Shown here one piece after another: positions 35,745-44,583 of a stretch of DNA of 64,000 nt. The DNA comes from an uncultured Pseudoteredinibacter sp. (GTDB lineage: Bacteria; Pseudomonadota; Gammaproteobacteria; Pseudomonadales; Cellvibrionaceae). The stretch spans positions 1-64,000 of the forward strand of contig NZ_CANMYE010000004.1 of the NCBI RefSeq assembly GCF_947502065.1. Direction: 5' to 3'. The notes beneath the pieces are model-generated. The model saw only the letters and a list, made by a program, of their open reading frames with translations, did no database searches and had not been told where the DNA came from. Position 1 is the first letter of the stretch; each line of letters opens with the position of its first letter. The position numbers were made by a program, and so were the translations under genes.

Positions 35745-37028
35745 ATGGATACTACAGTGACCAAGCTTCTGCCCCCTCGCCCGCAACGCCGCCTCAAAGT
35801 GTATGCGCTAAGCTCACTTTTGTGTTTGGGGATAAGCGTTAACAGCTCAGCCGATCAACTTTTGAACGGTATTGCCAGCTATAACAAGTTAGGCAAAGAA
35901 CGTTTTCTTGCAGGTTTATATCTAGGCTCAACAGGCAATGATCCGGCGGCGATCTTGAACTCCACTGAGCCACAAAAGATGGAAATGCGAGTTACCGCCA
36001 AACGCCTCTCTTCACGCAGCCTAGCAAAGCTATGGATTGAGAGTATGGCAATCAACAATCCGCCCTCAGTGCTAACTGAGCAAGCCAACGCCATGGTGGC
36101 CTTTTCAAAGCTGATTAAGCGGACTTTACGCACCGGCGATCACCTTATCATCCACCGCAAAAGCAGCGGTACCACCGAAATTAGCCTGAACGGCATTAAA
36201 TTGGGTGAAATTGAACAGCAAGGCTTCTTTAAAACCCTGCTTAACAGCTGGTTAGGCTCGGTACCTTTTTCAAGCAGCTTTAAATCGCAGCTACTGGTGA
36301 GCGGCAATGTTAACGAAGATCTCAATGCCCGCTTCGTTTCACTGAATCCTGATCCGGAGCGCACGGTTCAGTTGGCACAATCTGTTCAGGCCAATAACAC
36401 TGCAGCATCTACGCCTGCCGCCGCAGTTAGCACTCAGCAAACCAGTGCTAACATTGCTCAAAGCAGCAACACGCCAGAGCCCGAAACACCCGAGCCAAGA
36501 GCCGCACAAGATAGCGCTCCGAGCCTTACTCCAGCAGCCGAAGCCGTTATTGCCCAACCGCAAATTGAAAAACCTAATATTCAGCTTGGCACTGGCAGCC
36601 CAGAAGAAGAGCAACCCGAGCCAGAGCCTGCACCAGCCGCTCAAGAGCAAGCCATTATTAGCGCCGATGACCTAGATGAAGAAGAGCTAGACGGTGAGGA
36701 AGATATTGCCGCAGAGCTAACCGCCGAAGCGCTACTCAATCGTCAGCTGTATCATTCAAAGCTCGTTAAGTGGGCCTACCAACACGTTAAATACCCCAAA
36801 CGCGCCATCGTTCGTGAGCAGCAAGGTAGCGTACAAGTTGAGCTGGTGATTGATCGCAACGGCGATGTGCGAGACCTTCAGCTGATTGAGCCTTCTAAAT
36901 ACGCTACCTTAAACCGCGCGTCACAAAAGGCTATTGAAGCGGCATCCCCCTTCCCACCGATGCCAGAAACAATGAGCCAAGAAGAATTCCGCTTCACTTT
37001 ACCCATAGTTTATCGTCTACCGGATTAA
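35745..37028 (+). CDS. Chalcone isomerase-like / TonB C-terminal fusion protein
   Basis: The product is 427 aa from the ATG at 35745 (an in-frame TTG lies 12 bp upstream). After a signal sequence (LKVYALSSLLCLGISVNSSA) comes a domain of about 45-195 that begins LLNGIASYNKLGKERFLAGL and looks like the bacterial chalcone isomerase-like family. A Pro/Glu/Ala-rich acidic linker (about 215-330) follows, and then a TonB C-terminal domain (about 340-425: HVKYPKRAIVREQQGSVQVE and FPPMPETM). Classical TonB has a membrane anchor tied to ExbBD; here the hydrophobic segment may be cleaved. No exbBD is nearby. Confidence 0.75.
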   Translation: MDTTVTKLLPPRPQRRLKVYALSSLLCLGISVNSSADQLLNGIASYNKLGKERFLAGLYLGSTGNDPAAILNSTEPQKMEMRVTAKRLSSRSLAKLWIESMAINNPPSVLTEQANAMVAFSKLIKRTLRTGDHLIIHRKSSGTTEISLNGIKLGEIEQQGFFKTLLNSWLGSVPFSSSFKSQLLVSGNVNEDLNARFVSLNPDPERTVQLAQSVQANNTAASTPAAAVSTQQTSANIAQSSNTPEPETPEPRAAQDSAPSLTPAAEAVIAQPQIEKPNIQLGTGSPEEEQPEPEPAPAAQEQAIISADDLDEEELDGEEDIAAELTAEALLNRQLYHSKLVKWAYQHVKYPKRAIVREQQGSVQVELVIDRNGDVRDLQLIEPSKYATLNRASQKAIEAASPFPPMPETMSQEEFRFTLPIVYRLPD

Positions 37029-37062
37029 ACTAGCGGCACGCGCTTAAGCGCTATGATTTAAT

Positions 37063-37094
37063 AGGGCCTGTAGTGAACCTCCAGGCCCTTTTTT
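37063..37094 (+). terminator. Intrinsic terminator whose T-run abuts the selO start codon
   Basis: agggcctg-tagtgaacctc-caggccct followed by tttttt ends at 37094, the base before the selO ATG. It ends the chalcone/TonB gene and leaves selO without a normal ribosome site. Confidence 0.85.
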
Positions 37095-38516
37095 ATGCTC
37101 GACCAACTAAAACAAGATTTCGCCAGCTTAGGCCATGACTTTGCCCGCCCTGTGAAAGCAACACCGCTGGCGGGAAGCGAAGTTCGACACATCAATTGGG
37201 CATTGGTAGAGCAGCTAGGCCTGCGCGATTGGATAAAAACACCCGCCAAGCTTCAGCTCATCGCCTCGGCTAACTGCCAAGGCCTAGCGATGAAATATTC
37301 GGGCCATCAATTTGGCGTCTTTAATCCGCAACTGGGCGATGGGCGCGGATTGCTATTAGGCGAGTGGCAAGACCCCGAGGGCGAACTTTGGGACTGGCAC
37401 CTGAAAGGGGCTGGCCAAACACCCTTCTCTCGCTTTGGCGATGGTCGCGCCGTATGGCGCTCCAGTCTAAGAGAACATTTTATTGGTGAAAGCCTTAGTG
37501 CACTGGGAATATCCAGCACCCGCAGCTTGTGTCTTGCCAGTAGCCAAGACACGGTAATGCGTGAAGCCCCAGAGCAGGCAGCCACGGTAATTCGCGTGGC
37601 TAAAAGTCATATTCGCTTTGGCTCCTTCGAAGAATTCTTCTACCAACGTAAATATCCGCAACTGCAAGAACTGGCCGACTACTGCCTGCATCGCTATCTG
37701 CCCAACGCTGCAGCTGGGGATTACCAAGCTTTACTGGATATGGCTGTTACCAATACCGCTAGAATGATCGCACTTTGGCAATCCTTTGGTTTTAATCACG
37801 GCGTTATGAATACCGATAATATGTCGATTATTGGAGAAACCTTCGATTTTGGTCCCTATGCCTTTCTCGATGATTACGACCCCCAATTTATTTGTAATCA
37901 TTCAGATCACCACGGTCGCTACAGCTTTGAACAGCAACCCAATATCGGGCTTTGGAATCTTAACGCGCTGGCACATGCGCTCTCGATCCTAATGGATCAA
38001 GGTCAACTCAAAGAGAGCCTCATGGCTTACCAAAAACAGTTGGCCAATCATTATCAAGAGAGTTTGAATCGGCGCCTGGGTTTGAATTCTGTGCAAGAAG
38101 CCGATGTTGCTCTCGCTCAGCATTGGTTGCAGCTATTGCGTGAGCACAAACTGGATTACAACTTAAGCTTTCGCGCACTCGCCTCGTGGCTGAGAGATGG
38201 ACAGTGGCCGGGGCAATTTGATGTACTAAGAAGTAACAACACAGCAGAGCAATGGCTAAGTAGCTATCAAGAACGAATTAGGCAGCAGTGCCCCAGCGAA
38301 ACCGCTCAAAAAATGGACAGCTACAATCCATTGTATTTACCCAGAACTCACCACTTGCAAGCCGTCATTGAAGCATCTCAAAATGGCAACGACGGCCCAA
38401 TGGAAAAGCTGTTTCAATGCATCCAGCAACCCTTCAAGCGACATAAAGACGATCTTGGATTTGACCGTTCACCTCAAGAGGCCGACAAAGGCCTATGTTT
38501 GAGTTGTTCCAGCTGA
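37095..38516 (+). CDS. selO: Protein adenylyltransferase SelO (YdiU)
   Basis: The product is 473 aa. The pseudokinase-fold features are KYSGHQFGVFNPQLGDGR, HLKGAGQTPFSRFGDGRA, MNTDNMSIIGETFDFGPYAF (metal-binding N and D) and the redox tail GLCLSCSS with the C-x-x-C end. SelO moves AMP onto Ser/Thr/Tyr of target proteins in oxidative stress. The start is fixed by homology of the N-terminal segment, though no Shine-Dalgarno sequence is seen because a terminator directly precedes the ATG. Confidence 0.95.
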   Translation: MLDQLKQDFASLGHDFARPVKATPLAGSEVRHINWALVEQLGLRDWIKTPAKLQLIASANCQGLAMKYSGHQFGVFNPQLGDGRGLLLGEWQDPEGELWDWHLKGAGQTPFSRFGDGRAVWRSSLREHFIGESLSALGISSTRSLCLASSQDTVMREAPEQAATVIRVAKSHIRFGSFEEFFYQRKYPQLQELADYCLHRYLPNAAAGDYQALLDMAVTNTARMIALWQSFGFNHGVMNTDNMSIIGETFDFGPYAFLDDYDPQFICNHSDHHGRYSFEQQPNIGLWNLNALAHALSILMDQGQLKESLMAYQKQLANHYQESLNRRLGLNSVQEADVALAQHWLQLLREHKLDYNLSFRALASWLRDGQWPGQFDVLRSNNTAEQWLSSYQERIRQQCPSETAQKMDSYNPLYLPRTHHLQAVIEASQNGNDGPMEKLFQCIQQPFKRHKDDLGFDRSPQEADKGLCLSCSS

Positions 38517-38701
38517 ACGGTATTTCCTAGCCAAAGCAGCAACTCAAGCGCTTTCTAAGCAAAATTATTCCTCATTTTCTCTTAAGTAGCGGATGAAATG
38601 GCCGATACCAAGGCTATACGCTGCAATCCTTTTGAAAAGAGCCCGCTTTTGCACCTGCCTTTTCTGAGGACTGGACTACACTTAAACACGAGCTACCGTT
38701 T

Positions 38702-39583
38702 ATGCCCAGCAAAGCCAATACTATGTCACAGGTTATAAAAATGGATGTAAAAACTCAGATTTTGACGCCCCTGCTCGAAACTCTGATCAAAGAGGAAAAC
38801 ATTGAAGTGCCGATGTTGCCAGAGGTGGCAAATAAGGCCGTGACCCTTGCCCAAGACCCAGAGTCTGATGCCAATCAAATGGCCCAGCTAATCACTGGTG
38901 ATCAATCTTTGGCTGGCCACGTAATGCGCATTGCGAATTCGGCAGCGTATACTCCTAATGCCTCTCTCGTGTCATTGCAGCAAGCCATCGCCCGTTTAGG
39001 TATGGGCTTGATCGGTGAAATTGCCGTCGCCGCTTCTATCGGCACTAAAATGTTTCACACTCCAGGTTTCGAACAACACATCGCCTATATTTGGCAACAC
39101 GCACTCGCATCAGCACTGTGGGCCAAAGAGATCTCACGCACCTGCCGTCGCAATGTAGAAACCAGCTTTCTATGTGCCTTACTGCACTCGATTGGTCGCC
39201 CTGTTGCCGTGCAAACCATTTTGGATTTAAGCCAAAAGAAAGGTTTGCAAATGCAAGAAGACGAAGTGCTCAAGGTCGAAGAAGCTTACCATCAAAAGAT
39301 TGCTATTCAGGTCTTGGATACTTGGGGTATGCCCGGCTTAATCAAAGAAGTGGTCGAATATTTCTATGATTATCAGGCAGCACCAAGCGCGACAGGTCAA
39401 ATCGCCAACGTCAAAGCCGCTGCGGCATTCGCCACACATATGCTTAAACCCGACGATATGAGCCGGGGCCAACTCTTCGAACTCGAAGTGCTGGGTGATC
39501 TGAATCTATACAACGATGAGATTGAAGAGCTGCTGGATAAAACAGATCTTGTTAAATCCAGTATGGAGGAGATGTCAAAATGA
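38702..39583 (+). CDS. HDOD domain protein
   Basis: The product is 293 aa, with a possible shorter start at 38741 (AGGT upstream). The HDOD domain spans about 40-240: PMLPEVANKAVTLAQDP, then ANSAAYTPNASLVSLQQAI and a degenerate HD site (LLHSIGRP in place of HDIG). HDOD proteins are non-catalytic signalling adaptors linked to c-di-GMP and motility control. Its stop overlaps the sthA start (ATGA), so the two genes are translationally coupled. Confidence 0.9.
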   Translation: MPSKANTMSQVIKMDVKTQILTPLLETLIKEENIEVPMLPEVANKAVTLAQDPESDANQMAQLITGDQSLAGHVMRIANSAAYTPNASLVSLQQAIARLGMGLIGEIAVAASIGTKMFHTPGFEQHIAYIWQHALASALWAKEISRTCRRNVETSFLCALLHSIGRPVAVQTILDLSQKKGLQMQEDEVLKVEEAYHQKIAIQVLDTWGMPGLIKEVVEYFYDYQAAPSATGQIANVKAAAAFATHMLKPDDMSRGQLFELEVLGDLNLYNDEIEELLDKTDLVKSSMEEMSK

Positions 39584-40971
39584 GTAATGCCTACGACTAT
39601 GACATGCTGGTCGTGGGTAGCGGCCCAGCAGGACAGAAAGCCGCCATTCAAGCTGCCAAGGCAGGCAAACGTGTTGCTCTGATCGAGCGAGACAATCTTT
39701 TCGGCGGTGCCTGTGTGCACCGCGGTACCATTCCTTCAAAAACTCTACGCGAAAACGCCCTGCGGGTAAGCCACATGCGACAAAATGCAGCCCTGGCTGA
39801 TTTTGAGCTTACCGAAGATATCGAAATGTCCACTTTGATCACGCGATTAAACGATGTCTTAGTGGCACATGATATGTATATGTCACGCCAGATTGATCGC
39901 AATGGTATTGATCGCATTAAAGGCCGTGCCAGTTTCATCAATAATGAAACTATGCGCATTGATCGGGTCCAAGCTGAGCCCTTAACCGTGACTTGTAAAA
40001 CGGTGGTCTTAGCCACGGGTTCCTACCCAAGAAACCCGCCCAATATGCCAATCGACCATGAAAATGTGCTCGATAGCGATTCGATTTTATCTCTACTTTA
40101 TTTGCCGAAAAGCTTAACCGTATTAGGCGGCGGTGTTATCGCAAGTGAATACGCATCCATCTTTCAAGCGCTGGGCGTAAAAGTCACCATGATCGATAAA
40201 TATCCAAAACCATTGGGATTTCTTGATCATGATCTTTGCGATACCTTTGTAAAAGTATTCGAAGAAATGGGCGGCACCTGGATCGGCGACTGCGAAGTTG
40301 AACATGTCAGCTGGGACGGTATTTCAGAGGTCACCACTGAGTGCAGTGACGGCACCATCGTACGCAGCCAAAAGCTACTTTGTGCTGCCGGCCGTATCGC
40401 CAATGTTAAGAATTTGAATATCGACAAGGCAGGCTTGAGTTTAAATGAGCGCGGTCTAATCACCGTCGATGAAGATATGCGCACATCTGTGCCCAATATT
40501 TTTGCAGCCGGCGATATTATCGGCCCACCTTCTCTAGCCTCTTCTTCTATGGAACAAGGCCGTCGAGCAGCAAGCCGTGCTATGGATATCGACGTTAGCA
40601 ATATGAACGATATGATCCCTTCAGGTATCTATGCAATCCCTGAATTATCAGCTGTTGGCCTTAATGAAGCCCAGGCCATTAAAAAATACGGCGGATCGGT
40701 TGTTGGCAAGGCGAATTTCGATGAAATCGCACGTGGACAAATCTCTGGCAACACCCATGGTATGCTCAAGCTAATCTGCGACGATAAAGGCGAGAAAATT
40801 GTCGGCACTATGATTGTTGGTGAGGGCGCAACCGAGCTTGTTCACATTGGCATGATGGCCATCATGAATGAGATGGAAGTTGATGCGATGGTAGACAGTA
40901 TTTTTAACTTCCCGACACTGGCCGAGGCCTATCGAGTCGCTGCACTGGATGCCATATCACAACGGCCTTAG
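39580..40971 (+). CDS. sthA: Soluble pyridine nucleotide transhydrogenase
   Basis: The product is 463 aa, a disulfide-reductase-fold flavoprotein: FAD motif VVGSGPAGQKAAIQAAKAG, GGACVHRGTIPSKTLREN (the second redox Cys is Thr, as in SthA), NAD motif LGGGVIASEYASIF, and the C-terminal dimer domain with FNFPTLAEAYRVAALDA. It interconverts NADPH and NADH in the cytosol. It overlaps the HDOD gene by four bases. Confidence 0.94.
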   Translation: MSNAYDYDMLVVGSGPAGQKAAIQAAKAGKRVALIERDNLFGGACVHRGTIPSKTLRENALRVSHMRQNAALADFELTEDIEMSTLITRLNDVLVAHDMYMSRQIDRNGIDRIKGRASFINNETMRIDRVQAEPLTVTCKTVVLATGSYPRNPPNMPIDHENVLDSDSILSLLYLPKSLTVLGGGVIASEYASIFQALGVKVTMIDKYPKPLGFLDHDLCDTFVKVFEEMGGTWIGDCEVEHVSWDGISEVTTECSDGTIVRSQKLLCAAGRIANVKNLNIDKAGLSLNERGLITVDEDMRTSVPNIFAAGDIIGPPSLASSSMEQGRRAASRAMDIDVSNMNDMIPSGIYAIPELSAVGLNEAQAIKKYGGSVVGKANFDEIARGQISGNTHGMLKLICDDKGEKIVGTMIVGEGATELVHIGMMAIMNEMEVDAMVDSIFNFPTLAEAYRVAALDAISQRP

Positions 40972-40980
40972 TTGTAAGTT

Positions 40981-41016
40981 CACAGTGATCTAAAAATAAT
41001 GACTTAGATCGCTGTG
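40981..41016 (+). terminator. Hairpin after sthA
   Basis: cacagtgatctaa (40981-40993) pairs with ttagatcgctgtg (41004-41016), with one mismatch. It is followed by a pyrimidine-rich but not T-rich tract (caaccttctccctcttt), so it is a candidate terminator only. Confidence 0.5.
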
Positions 41017-41233
41017 CAACCTTCTCCCTCTTTCTCTCCCCTTTTTCTCCCCTCTTCACAAGGCATTTCCTTACTCCCTGTTTACCCCATCAAAGCAGTA
41101 TTAAAATTCAGCTTGATCAAAAACACCCAGAATTAAAGCCCGATTTTAAGAAGAAATTTAGCTTGGCCTGCTACTGGCGCCACCGGCAAGAAGATCTACA
41201 CTGAAAATATAACGTATAATTTAGGTGTGGAAT

Positions 41234-42118
41234 ATGTCTGAGTGGGACACAAAAAACTTTAAAGCTATGTTATTCATTGCGGTTTTCGCCGTTTGCTTTT
41301 TGCCTTTCTTGGCGTCCACCCTAGGGGTTGATTTCGCAACCCCTGGCATTCAATCTCAGGACAGTGATTTGGCCGACATTGAAAAAAGCTTCCTCGCCTT
41401 ACGAGGTGGGCTAGTTCACGCTCTATTAGAGTGGAGCGCCGTCACTATTGCCTTGCTGGTGATGATCATTAGCTTATTGCATTACTACTTTCACAGGGAT
41501 ATCACGATTCCTATCATCGGCACAGCACTACTTTGCGCAGGCTTTACCGATGCATTTCATACGCTGGCTGCCATGAGAATTATTGAAGCCAAAGCCGAAA
41601 ATAGCGACTTTATTCCGTTCACCTGGGCTCTATCTCGCATGTTCAACGGTGCGATCATTTTGGTAGGCAGTATTTTATGTATTTGGTTACTCAGCCTGAA
41701 AAGTCCTAAGGAAGATCAACATTGGAAGCACGGGGCATTTCTCAGCCTAATCATTTTGATTTTTATATTGATCGCTTACTTTGTGGTGAACTCGGCAGCA
41801 ATGAGCTCCGATTTGCCCAAAACCACCTTTAGCGAGGGGCTTATCAGCCGCCCATTTGATGTGCTGCCACTTCTACTATTCTCTATCAGCGGTATTTTGT
41901 TCTGGAGTTGGCATAATGCCAAGGAGACCGTATTTCGATACGCCTTAATTCTCAGCGTCATTCCCAATATTGCCACACAACTGCATATGGCTTTTGGCTC
42001 AGAGCAACTTTTTGATAATCACTTTAATATTGCCCATAGCTTAAAGGTTCTAAGCTATTTCATTGTACTCATCGGTATCGCCATAGATGCTATTGTAATC
42101 TTCAAGGATTCCAAATAG
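41234..42118 (+). CDS. Stand-alone MASE3-type membrane sensor protein
   Basis: The product is 294 aa from the ATG at 41234 (AGGTG upstream). About seven membrane segments fill the protein. The middle has HALLEWSAVTIALLVMIISL, HYYFHRD and GFTDAFHTLAAM, features I link to the MASE3 sensory domain usually fused to kinases or cyclases. Here no output domain follows. It is beside an orphan histidine kinase (- strand) and a Tll0287-like haem protein, suggesting that signal input and output are split between genes. Confidence 0.75.
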   Translation: MSEWDTKNFKAMLFIAVFAVCFLPFLASTLGVDFATPGIQSQDSDLADIEKSFLALRGGLVHALLEWSAVTIALLVMIISLLHYYFHRDITIPIIGTALLCAGFTDAFHTLAAMRIIEAKAENSDFIPFTWALSRMFNGAIILVGSILCIWLLSLKSPKEDQHWKHGAFLSLIILIFILIAYFVVNSAAMSSDLPKTTFSEGLISRPFDVLPLLLFSISGILFWSWHNAKETVFRYALILSVIPNIATQLHMAFGSEQLFDNHFNIAHSLKVLSYFIVLIGIAIDAIVIFKDSK

Positions 42119-42158
42119 CCGTTAACATCCTTAAACTAAGCGACTAAAAACAAGAAAA

Positions 42159-43700
42159 CTAGCTAGCTTCTGCTAGCTCTTGGTTCTCCACCTCGAAGTG
42201 AAAAGACGTTCCAACGCCCACTGTACTTTGGCAACTAATATCGCCATTCATTTTAGAAACCGTATTATAAACAATGGAAAGGCCAAGTCCGGTACCGCCA
42301 GAATTTTGAGCGGTTGTGTAAAACGGTGTAAATATCTGTGACAGCTCATCCTCTCCCATGCCGCGACCATCATCACTGAAAGTAAACTTAACTTTATCCC
42401 GATCAGCCGTTTCAACATCCAAAACAACCGTGCCCGACTCTTTATCTTTAAAGGCATGATTTATGGTGTTCAACAGTAGATTGGTAATAATAGAGTACAA
42501 GCCCCCTAAATCACTTTTCAAAGTAATGTCTTCAGGGCAGTTTAAGGTAATATCGACATGATTTTCTTTCAGCTGGTGATTAAAAGAGGTGATGATATCC
42601 CAAAGCGCCGCATGCAAATCAAATTCTCTAACCTCATTTCTATTTTGCTCTACAGCCACCTCCTTAAAGCTTGCTACTAAATTAGCGCTACGCTCTAAGT
42701 TTCGCCTTAATAAGCTGCTTAAATTATCACAGCGAGCAATGTATTTTTGCAGATCATCAAGAGACAAACTTTCTTGCTCTAACTTATCTTTAACCTTGTC
42801 GGTGTTTTCTTTTAAGGTTGAATTAGCGGTTATGCACACACCTATAGGAGTGTTGAGCTCATGTGCCACACCTGCCACCAGCTGCCCTAAAGCAGCCATT
42901 TTGGCCGACTCAACAAGCTCCCCTTGAATAGAACGCAGCTCTTCAAAAAGATCATTAAAGGCCCTTGCCATTTTATTCAACTCTTGATGCCGGCAATCCT
43001 TGTCGATCCTATGGGAAAGGTCGAAATTCTCTCTTATCTCCTCAATTCTTCGACATAGATAATCAATAGGATTAGTAAGGTGTGAAGCAAAAAGATAGGC
43101 GACTAGACTTGCAATAATAGTAGAAAAGATCAGCGATATTGGAATAAAGGACATGATAAAGACATTGTCGGACTTGGCTGCTGCTGTCGAAACATCCACT
43201 CGATCCACAACCGAGAAATACATATCATCAATTTGAAGATTAAGCTGTTCTGAGACTTCAAATGCTTGCCTTACACGGCTGTTGCCCAGCAATAGTAAAT
43301 CCTGAATATAAAAGTCAGTCGCCTCCACCATATAACTGTAATAGTCATCGATATTCGCCTTCGTTTCTCTAGCGAAATCTGGGTAGCGATCCTGCAAACC
43401 AATTAGGCTCTGTTCAATAGCTTGTCGACGTAGCTCAGATTCATCCTTTGATTCGGAAAGATAAGTTCTGGAATAGTTGCTTAGCCAAAATTTTAATTCT
43501 TCTACCTGAAAACGAAACTCAGATATTTCTCTGATTTCCTCATTAGATACCAGCAAACTGTCAAGCTGACCAGAACTCGACATTATTCGAAAATAAATTA
43601 AGCTTACCGTAGTCACCATTATCAAGATAAGTAGTGACACCAAGGCGTAAACTTTACTTTTTAAACTTACACCACCTTCTAGACCTGTCATATCTGCCAC
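42159..43700 (-). CDS. Orphan membrane histidine kinase with HAMP
   Basis: The product is 513 aa from a GTG start at 43700 (or the ATG at 43691). Two membrane helices (about 15-35 and 182-205) enclose a helical periplasmic sensor. HAMP (about 205-258) is followed by a coiled coil and the kinase core: H-box LVAGVAHELNTPIGV, N-box LLLNTINHAF, DDGRGMG, GGTGLGLSIVYN. The H-box resembles those of both Reg_prop kinases in this window. No response regulator is adjacent. Its gene is flanked by MASE3 and Tll0287-like genes on the + strand. Confidence 0.9.
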   Translation of the reverse strand: MADMTGLEGGVSLKSKVYALVSLLILIMVTTVSLIYFRIMSSSGQLDSLLVSNEEIREISEFRFQVEELKFWLSNYSRTYLSESKDESELRRQAIEQSLIGLQDRYPDFARETKANIDDYYSYMVEATDFYIQDLLLLGNSRVRQAFEVSEQLNLQIDDMYFSVVDRVDVSTAAAKSDNVFIMSFIPISLIFSTIIASLVAYLFASHLTNPIDYLCRRIEEIRENFDLSHRIDKDCRHQELNKMARAFNDLFEELRSIQGELVESAKMAALGQLVAGVAHELNTPIGVCITANSTLKENTDKVKDKLEQESLSLDDLQKYIARCDNLSSLLRRNLERSANLVASFKEVAVEQNRNEVREFDLHAALWDIITSFNHQLKENHVDITLNCPEDITLKSDLGGLYSIITNLLLNTINHAFKDKESGTVVLDVETADRDKVKFTFSDDGRGMGEDELSQIFTPFYTTAQNSGGTGLGLSIVYNTVSKMNGDISCQSTVGVGTSFHFEVENQELAEAS

Positions 43701-43814
43701 TCATCTCCAATATTCCCGCAATGTTATCTGCGGCTTTCAATCGCTCATCCCTGTCTTATACTCTAGTTAACAGCAGAGCTTTTCGCTGCATTAAAAACGA
43801 AAACTGGCACGACT

Positions 43815-44564
43815 ATGAACATTATAAAAACTGTCTCGACAACCATCCTTGTTCTGTTATTAAGTGGCAGTAATATCAGCCATGCGAATGAATACAATTC
43901 CGAGCAAAAGGCGGCCATGGCCAAGGAATTTGCTGATTTATTTATGGCATTTAAGGTAAGCATTTTTAAGCTGCAGGGACATATCAACAATCCTGACATT
44001 GGCGACAAAGGCTTGACCGGCGCAAAGATGGTTGAGTATGCCAAAAGAGAATACAAAGAACTAACCGGTAAAGAGTTTGTTCTATCTAGCAACCCAGATT
44101 TACTGTCAGCGCAATTAGATTTGTTTCAAGCAAGCAATAGCATCATGCAAAAAATGGCGCCGGTGATAAACCGTAAAGGTCTAGGTTTTAAAGGCTTTAT
44201 CACAGCTATTTTTGTTCGCATGGTGGCTAAAGAGTTCTCCAGTCGGTCGTCACGCTGGAATTTCAAATTCACCGCACCAAATGATTTGTTACGAAGCCAG
44301 GCTAATGCCGCCGACAATTGGGAAAGCCTGGTATTCAGTGATAAGTTCCGACAAGCGAGCTGGAAAGCAGAAGATAATTACAGCGAGCATACCGCTGCAG
44401 GCTACCGCTGGATGATGCCTATTTACCATACTTCGGTATGTTTAAGCTGTCATGGTGGGCCCAAAGGCAGTCGTGATATTACTGGCGCCATAAAAGAAGG
44501 CGCCAAGCTAGGGGATTTGGCTGGAGCATTTAGCATTGTATTTTCGGATATAAAAACGCCCTAA
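43815..44564 (+). CDS. Tll0287-like (DUF3365) haem-binding periplasmic protein
   Basis: The product is 249 aa. The signal peptide (TVSTTILVLLLSGSNISHA) gives a periplasmic protein. The DUF3365 domain ends with a c-type haem site CLSCHGGP (about 217-224). Such domains are often the sensor part of histidine kinases or chemoreceptors; here it is free. It diverges from the kinase at 43700 over a 114-bp gap, so the two promoters are back-to-back. A haem-based redox or gas signal to the kinase is inference. Confidence 0.85.
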   Translation: MNIIKTVSTTILVLLLSGSNISHANEYNSEQKAAMAKEFADLFMAFKVSIFKLQGHINNPDIGDKGLTGAKMVEYAKREYKELTGKEFVLSSNPDLLSAQLDLFQASNSIMQKMAPVINRKGLGFKGFITAIFVRMVAKEFSSRSSRWNFKFTAPNDLLRSQANAADNWESLVFSDKFRQASWKAEDNYSEHTAAGYRWMMPIYHTSVCLSCHGGPKGSRDITGAIKEGAKLGDLAGAFSIVFSDIKTP

Positions 44565-44583
44565 ATGGTTCCTCACAACACAT

